A stretch of 64,000 nt of DNA from Lasioglossum baleicum (Eukaryota; Arthropoda; Insecta; Hymenoptera; Halictidae), in assembly GCF_051020765.1 (NCBI RefSeq), contig NW_027469114.1, positions 961,903 to 1,025,902 on the forward strand, written 5' to 3'. Both the position numbers and the translations under genes were made by a program. The notes beneath the pieces were generated by a model that saw nothing but the letters and a program-made list of their open reading frames with translations, ran no database searches and was not told where the DNA came from. Below, piece by piece: positions 54,334 through 63,061 of the stretch (position 1 is the first letter of the stretch; each line of letters opens with the position of its first letter).

Positions 54334-54882
54334 TGTGTCGGTGATTTTACGTGCGATACCTGCCACGAGGGCTTAAATCACACGGCCCCCATGGGCGCGG
54401 GATTGTTATACGCCCAATCTAGCGCGGTGTGTGGCGCTCCTTACCACACACCTACCAATTAGCCCGCGGACCGCAAGTACCGCGGCGCAAACCTTGGGTC
54501 GGCCGGGACCTTTCTAAATCCCTACTGGCTCTGCACGCCAGCGCCCGAGCAGATCTCACGCCGCTCACCCGTGGGGGATCTATCCCGTCCGAAGACGGGG
54601 TCCCCTAGCCCGCGATATGGGCTTACAACTGCCCCCTCGAGGCAACCCCAAGCAACCGGCGGGGGGGGGGACGGACCAAGGCCCGCCCGCCCCAGGGCTC
54701 GAACCCGTTCTCGAGGTACCAGTGAATGCAGGGCCGTACCGGTCATACCCCACGTAAGGACACCTTACTTCCTGAATGAGGTGCTTGCTCACCTCGGCCT
54801 AGGTTCGGCCGACTCGGGCACCGTGGGACCGTCAAACCCATACTGCAGTGGTGCGCGAAGGCCCACCGCAGCCCCTGCGGGG
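54334..54882 (-). mobile_element. GC-rich SINE-like element, copy 3
   Basis: The longest copy, 549 bp, inverted relative to copy 1. In element sense it opens with the perfect terminal hairpin CCGCAGGGGCTGCGG. It keeps the TCGGCC/GGCCGA stem, the B-box-like GGTTCGAGCCC, and an 8-bp stem GTGTGTGG/CCACACAC with a 9-base loop (plus-strand 54427-54451). It also has a private CCCGTC-TTCG-GACGGG hairpin (near plus-strand 54586-54602). A run of ten G lies at 54661-54670. Frames that look open in copy 2 are interrupted here, so the element is probably non-coding. Flanking satellite on both sides matches that of copy 1. The family is unknown to me; SINE-like is an inference from length, duplications and the B-box motif. 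Confidence 0.72.
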
Positions 54883-56770
54883 TGGTTCTCGCTCAGTAAG
54901 GTATTGCCTAAAACTAATGTCTTTATACCAATTGATAGTGTTCTCCGACGGTTTGGCTCTCAACATTGTTATTCCTGCCGCCATTGAAGGTACGTATTTT
55001 TAATACTGTTCAGAGGATTTAATGCCGGTGTACCTGGTTTTACACTTGGTATCACAGGATACGTGAAGTTATTGGCTTAGCTGTTCATCTTTCAGGAAGG
55101 CTGGTAACTTCTCCAACGGTCTGACTCTCGATTTTACTACTCAGACATGATAATAAGTTGTCCCACCGCCGAAATGTCTACTGATATCATTTTGCGCGAA
55201 CAATCAGCAAGGCACATCCTACTGTGTGTTTGGTTCACGGAAAGCAAGGTATTCGGTATCAAGTATGACTTTATACCAATTAATAATATTCTCGGACAGT
55301 TTGTCTATCAGCCTAAATATTCATAATAGGAATTATGGTGTCCACTGCCAATATTCTACAGCGGATTCACTCTCGGAATATCTCGTTTGACTATCGGTAT
55401 GACAGGGCAGGTGAATCTATTGACTTAGCCGTTCGTCACTCACAGAATGTGGTTACGATCTCGAACGGTTTGACACTTGATCGTCCAATTCATACATGAA
55501 GTTAAGGTGCCCGTCACTGAAATGGAGACTAACTTGTTTCTCCGAACACGAAGTTATACTCAAGAGACAACTGGTTAGGTTCATGGAGGGTAAGGTCTTC
55601 GGTAAGACTTTCGACATTACAATCAATATGTAACGTTCTACAAATGGTTGACACTGTACGTTAATAATCAAACAGTGTACTATGGTATCTACTGCCAATA
55701 ATCTACAGCGGATTGACTCTCGGATTACCTGGTTTGCATATCGGAATTGCAGGATAGGTGAAGTTATTCACTTAGCCGTCCCAGTCTCAAAGATGGTGGG
55801 ATCGCTCTCGAGCGGATTGACTGTCGATTTGACTTTTGATACCTGAGATTAAGGCATCCGTATGCTAAAATGTCTACTAATTTCATTCCGTGAGGAGAAT
55901 GGCTCTCGCTAAAACGGGTTTTGAACTTGGCCGGTAATGTAGTCAGAAAAAAGAACGACTCTATAGAAAATGGTACTCTCCTCCGACGGACTGACCATCT
56001 GCTGTAATCTTCGTACAGTGAATTAACGGTTCTATTGCCAGTACTGTCCAGCGAACTTACTCCTGAAATTCTACGCTTGAGACTCAGATTCACAGTATAG
56101 GTGAACCTGTTGAATCAGCCGTTCCACTCTCACACATGGTGGCAACGTTTTCAACCGCTTAGACCCTCGATCTTCTAATACATACATGTAGTTAAGTTGC
56201 CCATCATTGGAATGAAGACTAATTACTTTCTCTGAAGGCGAAGTTATACTCTCGATGATGCCGGTGAGATTCGAGGAAGATAACGCTTTCGGTAAACGTT
56301 TGACTTGATACCAATTGGTAACTTTCTTAGACGGCTTGACGCTCTACTTTAGTACTCAAATCGTGAATTAAGGTGTCTATTGCCAATAATGCCCAGCGTA
56401 TTTGCACGCGGAATACTTCGTTTGACTTTCGGAATCGCAGGATACGTGAATAAATTGACATGGCCGTTCGGCACTCAGGGAAGGTCGTAAATTTCTCGAT
56501 ATGTTTCACATTCAATCTTAGAATTCATACATGAAATTAATGTGCCCGTGTCTAAAGTATATACTAACATGCTCCACCAAACACGAAGACATAATCACGA
56601 TGCAGCGGGTTAGAGCCTCCGAAAGTATGGCCTTCGGTAAAAAGTTTGACTATATACCAATAGGGAGCGTTCAACAACGGTTTGATTCTGTTAATTAATA
56701 TTCATACCATGAAATTGCGTGTCTAATGCCAATACTGTTCAGCGGGTTCAGACGTGGACTACCTGGTTCG
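54883..56770 (+). repeat. 346-bp satellite array, forward block 3c (right end)
   Basis: About 5.5 forward monomers after element copy 3. The first monomer (54883-55110) has a relative in the inverted island at 26070-26453. The last monomer stops at GACTACCTGGTTCG, part-way through its second half, where unrelated AT-rich DNA begins. The end monomer shares the unusual GTGGACTACCTGG variant with one near 50070. Confidence 0.93.
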
Positions 56771-57320
56771 ACTAGTATTGTGGTGAGCTGTTTATATTGC
56801 ATATATAATCTGAAAATTTGTTGTATTGAAATTTTCCACTGTAGACAAATTTTATTGCGTAAAATTTGTTCTATTGATATTTTCGACTAGTATTGTGGTG
56901 AGTTTATTTTATTGCATATATAATATGAAAATTTGTTCTATTGAAATTTTCTACTGTTGACAAATTTTATTGTGGAAAATTTGCTCTATTGATATTTTCG
57001 GCTAGTATTGTGGTGGGCTAATTTTATTGCATATATAATAAGAAAATTTGTTGTAATGAAATTTTCTACTGTAGATAAATTTTATTGTGTAAAACTTGTT
57101 CTATTGATATTTTCGACTAGTATTGTGGTGAGTTTATTTTATTGCATAAATAATATGAAAATTTGTTCTATTGAAATTTTCTATTGTTGACAAATTTTAT
57201 TGTGGAAAATTTGTTCTATTGATATTTTCGGCTAGTATTGTGGTGGGCTAATTTTATTGCATATATAGTAAGAAAATCTGTTCCATTGAAATTTTCTACT
57301 GTTGACAAATTTTATTGAAT
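56771..57320 (+). repeat. 115-bp AT-rich tandem array, five copies
   Basis: CTAGTATTGTGGTG recurs at about 56771, 56887, 57002, 57117 and 57232, a period near 115 bp. Copies 2 and 4 share GACTAGTATTGTGGTGAGTT, and copies 3 and 5 share GGCTAGTATTGTGGTGGGCT. The recent unit is therefore a 230-bp dimer. Each 115-bp unit is itself two related stretches of about 57 bp, each holding AAAATTTGTTNTATTGANAT. There is no similarity to the 346-bp satellite. A 60-codon frame here is low-complexity and not a gene. Whether the array is nuclear or belongs to the mitochondrial control region cannot be told from the sequence. Confidence 0.9.
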
Positions 57321-57407
57321 TTAAAATATAAATTAGCTGATTACTATGCATATAGATACATAATCTGTCGATATATTATAGAATAATGTTTTATATGAAA
57401 TATATAT

Positions 57408-57716
57408 ATAATAATTAATTTTATACTATTCTAGTAGTATGAATAATTAATTTTATACTATGTTAGTCGAGTAGTATAAATTAATATATTATAAATAATT
57501 AAATTTATATTATTTTAGTCGAGTAGTGTAAATTAATTTATTATAAATAATTAGTTTTATACTATTTTAGTCGTGTAGTATAAAGTAATTTATTATGAAT
57601 AATTAATTTTATACTATTTTAGTCGAGTAGTATAAATTAATTTATTATAAATAATTAATTTAAACTATTTTAGTAGTATTAATGATTAATTTTATATCAT
57701 TTTAGTTGGGTAGAAT
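57408..57716 (+). repeat. 52-bp tandem repeats
   Basis: The phrase TTTTAGTCGAGTAGTATAAA recurs with GTCG at about 57466, 57518, 57570 and 57622, exactly 52 bp apart. Shorter degenerate copies lie at both ends. Units differ by only one to a few bases, much less than in the 346-bp satellite, so this array is young or conserved. Confidence 0.88.
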
Positions 57717-57883
57717 ATAATTATAATTAAATTATAATATTAGTTTATCAAATAATTATATTTCAAAATGTGATTTATTTAATATCAATAGGTTTATTAA
57801 TCATTTCGTAATAATTTATTTAAAATCTATGAATATCAAATAAATAGTCATTTAATGAAGTTTATTAATAATTTAATTTATTT

Positions 57884-58312
57884 AAGTATACACAACCTGT
57901 AAATATTAAAAATTGTTTAATATTAATACGTTTATTAATTATTTAATATATTTAAAAATAAAAAATTTATAAGTATTACAATTTATTATAATATTTTATA
58001 GGTTTATTAATTTAATAATGATAAAAAACCTATAAATATTAAATGAATATAGTTTATTAATATTTATACGTTTATTTATTATTTAATATATTTAAGGATA
58101 CAGAACCTATGAAATATTAAAAATTATTTACTTTAATGTTTTATGGGTTTATTAATTTAACATAGTAATGGATATAAAACCTATATATATTAAATAAATA
58201 TAGTTTGTTAATACTTATAAGTTTATTATTTATTTAATTTATTTATGGATACAAAACCTATAAATATTAAAAATTGTTTACTTTAATATTTTATAGGTTT
58301 ATTAATTATTTA
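57884..58312 (+). repeat. About 75-bp imperfect tandem repeats
   Basis: GGATACAAAACCTATAAATA-like words occur near 57884, 58021, 58096, 58171 and 58247. Most are 75-76 bp apart, with alternating versions that suggest a dimer near 150 bp. The sequence is almost pure A+T. No gene was seen in this stretch. Confidence 0.7.
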
Positions 58313-58325
58313 TAATAATCGTTTA

Positions 58326-58331
<6 letters not shown>

Positions 58332-58358
<27 letters not shown>
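58332..58358 (+). repeat. (TA)n microsatellite 1
   Basis: An uninterrupted alternating TA tract of about 27 bp inside the AT-rich region. Confidence 0.95.
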
Positions 58359-58362
<4 letters not shown>

Positions 58363-58419
58363 TAATTTAATTTAATTAATTCCATAAAATTTAGAATTTT
58401 ATATGCTTATACATTAAAA

Positions 58420-58439
58420 TATATATATATATATATATA
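58420..58439 (+). repeat. (TA)n microsatellite 2
   Basis: A second alternating AT tract of about 20 bp, roughly 60 bp after the first. Confidence 0.95.
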
Positions 58440-58595
58440 CAATTGTAATATTTCTGTCAAATGGAATATTTTGATAAGATATTCGTGAAAATTTATTTAC
58501 TATTATTAGTTACAAAAATTTTAAAATAATTTTAAAAATTATAGTATAATTTAATTTTAAATAAATTATATAAATTAATTTTAAAATATAAATCT

Positions 58596-59519
58596 ATAAA
58601 TTTTATATATTTAACTTTTATTATATATTTATTTTTTTTATTATTATCAAATATTATTTTAAAGTGATTTATATTTGAGATTGTAATATTCAATAGAATT
58701 ATAATAATTAATTTAAATTCTAATAATAAATTATCGAGTTTATTGATTTTTTATATATCAGTTATTTCTTGAATTTTAATGGCAATTTTTATATTAAATT
58801 TTATACATTTGAATGAAATAATTTATTTGAAAAATTTATTAAATTAATTTTTATTTATTTCATTTATAATAAAATTAGGATTATTTCCTTTTAATTTTTT
58901 ATTAATTAAATCCTATGAGTTAAGAAATTGAAATTGTATTTTTTATCTCCAACTATAATATAATTCATTACTTTAAATTTTTATTGTTTAATTTTGAAAT
59001 TAGATTATAAAATAATTTTATTTGGAATTTTTAGAATTATATATTTATCTATTTATATATTAGAATTAATTAATATAAAAAAAAGAATTAGATGTTCAAC
59101 TTTAATATGAAATTATATATTAATTATTGTGTATTATATTAACGTAAAATATTTTTATTTATTAATATTATTTAATATATTAATTATTTATATATTCTAT
59201 TCTGTATTATCTAAATATAAATTTATAAATAATAATTGAAATAATTTTACATTAAATTATAAAAATAATTTAATTATTTTATTTCTATTAATTTTATTAA
59301 TATATTCAATATTACCAATTTCTTCCTTTTGTTATTAAATGCTTATTAATTAAAAATTTTATATATATTATTGAATATAATATATTTATTAGACTACTAA
59401 TTATATTAATCAGATATATTTATCTATATTGTTATATAGAAATTATTATATTTTTATATATAAGTATAAATTTTTCTTTTAATTTTTTATTAATTTTAAT
59501 TTTATGTTTAATTTTTTAA
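58596..59519 (+). pseudogene. ND2: NADH dehydrogenase subunit 2 (mitochondrial type), broken
   Basis: ND2 is a membrane subunit of respiratory complex I. Read with the invertebrate mitochondrial code from ATA 58596, the frame gives hydrophobic sequence including NIILKWFMFE near residue 17 and KLGLFPF near residue 93. The latter is the conserved ND2 KxGxFPFH segment, here with N for the usual H. A C-terminal part (from about 59331) reads VIKCLLIKN and ends at TAA 59517-59519. Lesions are TAA at 58845-58847, TAA at 58956-58958, a frame change before about 59087, and another near 59330. The span is about 307 codons, slightly short for ND2. It lies in the expected place between the AT-rich region and the trnC-trnW cluster. 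No function is expected in this state. Confidence 0.8.
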
Positions 59520-59581
59520 TATTATTTTTTTCAATATTTAATATTTTAATAGTATTTACATTTAATATTCTATAAAAATTA

Positions 59582-59648
59582 AATACTTAATATATTTTAT
59601 TTACATAATTTAAAATTTGCAATTTAATGTTTTTTAAACTATAATTAA
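59582..59648 (-). tRNA. trnC: tRNA-Cys (GCA), mitochondrial type
   Basis: On the minus strand a D-arm-like TATAGTTTAAAAAACA is followed by an anticodon arm with loop TTGCAAA, giving anticodon GCA. The acceptor stem is weak (about 5 of 7 pairs). Strand and position right after ND2 agree with insect mtDNA. The 62 bp between ND2 and this gene show nothing recognisable. Confidence 0.6.
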
Positions 59649-59666
59649 AAATTAATAAATATAAAA

Positions 59667-59733
59667 AGTATTATGTCTGATAAAAGAAATAAATTTTAAA
59701 TCTATTAATAAAAATTAAAAATTTTTTAATACT
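59667..59733 (-). tRNA. tRNA-like, probably trnY with altered anticodon
   Basis: A perfect 7-bp acceptor stem (AGTATTA with TAATACT) encloses 67 bp. On the minus strand an anticodon arm ATAGA-TTTAAAA-TTTAT forms, but the loop reads TAA where tRNA-Tyr should have GTA. Place and strand between trnC and trnW suggest trnY. The plus strand instead has a GTCTGATAAAAGA stretch reminiscent of a tRNA-Ile D-arm, so identity is uncertain. The anticodon may be mutated along with the rest of the pseudogenised segment. Confidence 0.4.
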
Positions 59734-59736
59734 ATA

Positions 59737-59802
59737 AAAATTATAAGTTAAATTAAAAACAATTAATTTTCAAAATTAGAAATAAATTTTAATTTAAATT
59801 TT
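59737..59802 (+). tRNA. trnW: tRNA-Trp (TCA), mitochondrial type
   Basis: The D-arm region TAAGTTAAATTAAAAAC resembles insect mitochondrial trnW. A 5-bp anticodon stem TTAAT/ATTAG (one G-T pair) holds loop TTTCAAA, giving anticodon TCA, which reads TGA and TGG as Trp. The acceptor stem pairs at 6 of 7 positions. It ends just before COX1. Confidence 0.62.
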
Positions 59803-59803
59803 A

Positions 59804-61335
59804 ATTAAGTGGTTAATATAAACAAATCATAAAGGTATTGGTATTCCATATTTTATATTAAATATATGATCAGGAATAATTGGTTCATCCTTAATGTTTT
59901 TAATTCGTGTAGAATTAAGAATTCCTGGAATATTTTTAAATAATGATCAATTGTATAATTCTTTAATTATCAGTCACGCATTTTTAATAAATTTTTTTAT
60001 AATTATAACTTTCATAATTGGAGGATTTGGTAATTGATTAATTCCTTTAATATTAAGTTCACCTGATATATCATTTGCTCGAATAAATAATATTAGATTT
60101 TGGCACTACCTCCTTTATTATTATTATTATTAACTAGAAGAATTTTTAATTTTATATCTGAAACTGATTGAACTGTATGTCCACCTCTATCTAGTTATAT
60201 TTTTCATTCATCTCCTTCTGTAAATTTTACATTTTTTTGTTTATATATGTCTGGTATTCCATCACTTCTCGGAGCTACAAATTTAATAACTACAATTATA
60301 TGAACAAAAAATTTTAGATCAGCTTTAGATACAATACCTTTATTTCCTTGATCTCATTTTATTACAATAATTTTACTACTATTATCTTTACCTGTAGTAG
60401 CAGGAGCTATTACAATATTATTTTTTGATCGTAATTTTAATACATCTTTCTTTGATCCTATAAGAGGAGGAGATCCTGTATTATATCAACATTCATTTTG
60501 ATTTTTTGGTCATCCAGAAGTTTATATCTTAATTCTACCTGGTTTTGAATTAATTTCTCAAATTATTATAAATGAAAGTGGTAAAATAGAAGTATTTGGT
60601 GATTTAGGAATAATCTATGCAATACTCGGGATTGGATTTTTAGGCTTTATTGTTTAAGCTCATCATATATTTCCTATTGGATTAGATGTAGATACTCGTG
60701 CTTATTTTATTTCAGCAACTATAGTTACTGCTGTTCCTAGTGGAATTAAAGTTTTTAGATGATTAGCAAATGATTATGGTTCAAAATTTAAAATAAATTA
60801 TTCTATTATATGATCTTTAGGTTTCATTTTACTATTTGCATTTGGAGGATTAACAGGAATTATATTATCTAATTCATCAATTGGTTTTATTTTACGTGAT
60901 ACATATTATGTTGTTGCTCATTTTCATTATGTTTTAACAATAGGAGCTGTTTTTTCTATAATTTCAAGATTTATTCACTGATATCCTTTAATTACTGGCT
61001 TGATATTAAATAAAAAATGATTAGTATATCAATTTCTAATAATGTTTATTGGAATAAATTTAACATTTTTTCTTCGACATTTTTTAGGTTTAATAGGAAT
61101 ACCTGGACATTATTCTGATTATCCTGATTCTTATTACTGCTGTAATCTATTATCTTCAGTTTGTTCTATTATTCCATTAAATAGAATAACTTTTTTAGTA
61201 TTTTTAATTCTATAGAGTTTAACTTATAAACGTTTATTATTACTTATATTTTTTCAATCTTCTTTAGAATGATTAATAAATTACCCTCCATTAAATTATT
61301 CATTTAATGAGTGTAGAATTTTAATAATTAGAAAA
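59804..61335 (+). pseudogene. COX1: Cytochrome c oxidase subunit I (mitochondrial type), broken
   Basis: COX1 is the catalytic core of complex IV. From ATT 59804 the translation reads KWLM, a stop, then TNHKGIGIPYFMLNMWSG. Family landmarks are present in order: SHAF (haem a His), IGGFGNWLIPLM, FFGHPEVYILILPGF (CuB His and the cross-linked Tyr), AHHMF (CuB His pair), VVAHFHYV (haem ligands) and SDYPDSYYC. It spans about 510 codons, near full length. Lesions under the mitochondrial code are TAA at 59819-59821 (usual Ser TCA), a frameshift at 60101-60106 before the PPLLLL segment, TAA at 60655-60657 replacing the Trp just before AHH, and TAG at 61213-61215. These make it a nuclear-type relic or a badly sequenced copy. 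The right end is set by the following trnL and is approximate. Confidence 0.93.
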
Positions 61336-61402
61336 TTTTATACGGCAGTAAAGTGCAATGAATTTAAAATTCAATTATATAAAATTCAATTTTATTATTA
61401 AA
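61336..61402 (+). tRNA. trnL2: tRNA-Leu (TAA, UUR), mitochondrial type
   Basis: A GGCAG...GTGCAATG D-arm region typical of insect trnL2 is followed by anticodon loop TTTAAAA (anticodon TAA) and a T-arm TAAAA-TTCAA-TTTTA. The acceptor stem as placed pairs poorly, so the ends are uncertain and the gene may be decayed. Its position between COX1 and COX2 is the usual one in insects. Confidence 0.68.
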
Positions 61403-61403
61403 A

Positions 61404-62080
61404 ATAGCGACATGAAATATATCTTTTTTTCAAAATTAAAATTCATTTTACTATGATAAATTAACATATTTTCATAATTTTATTATAATATTTATATTAA
61501 TAATTATTGTTCTTACTTCATATTTAATTGCTGATATTTTAAATAATAAATATATTAATTTATATTTATTAAAGGATCATTTAATTGAAGTAATTTGAAC
61601 AATTATTCCAATAATTATTTTATTATTTACTTGTTTTCCATATTTAATGATTTTATATTATATTGATCAATTATTAAATCCTTTTTTTCATTTGAATCAA
61701 TTGGTCGTCAATGATATTGATCTTATTAATATTCTGATTTTAATAATACTGAATTTGATTCATATATATTACTATATGAATCAATAAATCAGTTTCTATT
61801 ATTAGATACAGATAATCGAATAGTTTATCCTATAAAATTACATTTACGTTTATTAGTTTTATCATCTGATGTAATTCATTCTTGATCTGTACCATCTTTA
61901 GGTGTTAAAATTGTTGCAATTACAGGACGAAATAAACAATTTAATTTATTTTGTTTACGAGCTAGATTATATTTTGGACAATGTTCTGAATTTTGTGGTA
62001 TAAATCATAGATTTATGCCTATTACTGTTGAAGGAACATATTTAATTAATTCTATAAAATGAATTAAAAATAAAGATTAA
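61404..62080 (+). pseudogene. COX2: Cytochrome c oxidase subunit II (mitochondrial type), broken
   Basis: COX2 carries the CuA centre that receives electrons from cytochrome c. From ATA 61404 it reads MATWNMSFFQN, then a stop, then NSFYYDKLTYFHNF. The C-terminal CuA loop is intact, SLYFGQCSEFCGMNHSFMPI, with both Cys, the Glu, the His and the Met ligands. It ends at TAA 62078-62080, about 225 codons, the usual size. Lesions are TAA at 61437-61439 (usual Ser), a one-base loss in the T run at 61682-61688, and TAA at 61727-61729 in the WYWSYxYSDF segment. The gene lies between trnL2 and trnD. Confidence 0.92.
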
Positions 62081-62151
62081 TTTAAAAATTAGTTAAAATA
62101 TATAACATTAAATTGTCAATTTAAAATTAATATCCTTTATTATTTTTTAAA
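62081..62151 (+). tRNA. trnD: tRNA-Asp (GTC), mitochondrial type
   Basis: The 7-bp acceptor stem TTTAAAA/TTTTAAA is perfect. The D-arm contains TAGTTAAAATATATAAC. The anticodon arm TTAAA-TTGTCAA-TTTAA gives anticodon GTC. It starts immediately after the COX2 stop. Asp before Lys is the reverse of the ancestral insect order and is known from honeybee. Confidence 0.85.
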
Positions 62152-62160
62152 TATTTAAAT

Positions 62161-62227
62161 CATTAAGTATCTTAAATTTAAAAGAATTGATCTTTTAAAT
62201 CAATAAGAGTAAAAATTGCTTTTAATG
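62161..62227 (+). tRNA. trnK: tRNA-Lys (TTT), mitochondrial type
   Basis: The acceptor stem CATTAAG/TTTAATG has one G-T pair. The anticodon arm TTGAT-CTTTTAA-ATCAA gives anticodon TTT. It lies between trnD and ATP8. The cloverleaf looks intact. Confidence 0.87.
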
Positions 62228-62228
62228 A

Positions 62229-62372
62229 ATTCCACAAATAAGACCAATTTTTTTGTGTGAACTATATAAGTTTATAATTTTTAACTTATTATATTTAATA
62301 ATTAATTTAAACTATATATTAATTAATTTTAATTAAAATTTAAAAAAATTCATTTTAATAAATGAGTATTAA
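62229..62372 (+). pseudogene. ATP8: ATP synthase subunit 8 (mitochondrial type), probably broken
   Basis: ATP8 is a small membrane subunit of the ATP synthase Fo sector. The frame from ATT 62229 opens with the hallmark IPQMSP, then a hydrophobic stretch KFMIFNLLYLMINLNY. TAA at 62334-62336 interrupts the C-terminal part. The frame would otherwise end at 62372, overlapping the ATP6 start by 11 bp, as these two genes usually overlap. Only the start motif, location and hydrophobicity support the call, because the protein is short and fast-evolving. Confidence 0.75.
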
Positions 62373-63061
62373 TTTTATAAATTTATTTGAACTATTTGAT
62401 CCAATAATTAGAATAAATAATTATAGAATTTTTATTTCTAATTGAATACTTATTTATTTTCCTACTATATTTTATATAACTTTATTCAATAACTATTATA
62501 TTACTTTAAATTGAATTAATATTTTATTTATTAAATTTATTAAATTATTATGTAAAGAATTCATTATAATTAATAAATATAATTCAAATATTATTATGTT
62601 TATAAATTTATTAATATATATTCTTATTACTAATTTTTTAGGATTAATTCCTTATGTACTTACTCCAACAAGACATTTATTATTTAATTTAATATTATCA
62701 TTAACATTATGAATAGCTATAATTTTATATGTAATAATTAATTCGTATAAATTATTCTTTATTCATGTAGTACCTTCAAATTCACCCTTATATTTAATAA
62801 ATTTTATAGTAATTATTGAATTAATTAGAAATATTATTCGTCCGTTAACTTTATCAGTTCGATTATGTGCTAATTTAATTTCCGGTCATTTAATTTTAAC
62901 ATTATTAGGCAATTTTATTTTAAATTTTTTGAATTTAATCTTTATTTCTTTTTGAATTCAAAATATTTTAATAATTTCAGAAATTTCTGTCATTTATTCA
63001 AGCTTATGTATTTTCAATATTAATATCTATAATTATTCTGAATATTAAAATTTTATGATAA
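62362..63061 (+). pseudogene. ATP6: ATP synthase subunit 6 (mitochondrial type), frameshifted near the end
   Basis: ATP6 is subunit a of the Fo proton channel. From ATG 62362 the frame is open for about 210 codons: MSINFMNLFELFDPM at the N-terminus, NFLGLIPYVLTPTSHLLFN in the middle, and IIRPLTLSVRLCANLISGHL, which contains the essential channel Arg. An extra base near 62992-62995 shifts the frame just before the conserved IIQAYVF segment, which resumes in the next frame and ends at TAA 63059-63061. It is the best preserved of the protein genes here. The stop overlaps the COX3 start (ATGATAA), as is usual in insects. Confidence 0.92.

Larger units (their letters stand above)
57321..58595. other. 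Very AT-rich, control-region-like sequence
   Basis: About 1.3 kb made of almost only A and T, with nested tandem repeats and (TA)n runs, lying directly upstream of ND2. In insect mtDNA the A+T-rich control region sits on this side of ND2 and often carries such repeats, so position and composition fit a control-region remnant. The trnI, trnQ and trnM usually found before ND2 were searched for by anticodon-loop pattern between 58440 and 58595 and not found. The left limit of the mitochondrial-like sequence is uncertain. Confidence 0.6.

Noticed and set aside
54334..54882. Helitron, because of a GC-rich hairpin near one end.
   Set aside because: There is no TC start, no CTRR end after the hairpin and no A/T insertion site. 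Flanking duplications of about 16 bp argue against Helitron transposition.
1..56770. CRISPR array or phage-related repeat system, because regular repeats dominate the window.
   Set aside because: The repeats are 346 bp with no short identical repeat alternating with unique spacers, no cas genes are present, and the context is insect-like DNA.
1..56770. Insect telomere repeats (TTAGG)n or rDNA within or beside the array.
   Set aside because: No runs of TTAGG/CCTAA and no rRNA-like sequence were seen on either strand.
57008..57190. A 60-codon open frame in the 115-bp array.
   Set aside because: It is a translation of the tandem repeat itself, AT-rich and low complexity, and spans repeat boundaries.
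58440..58595. trnI, trnQ or trnM before ND2.
   Set aside because: No stem-loop with GAT, TTG or CAT in an anticodon position could be supported in this AT-rich stretch.
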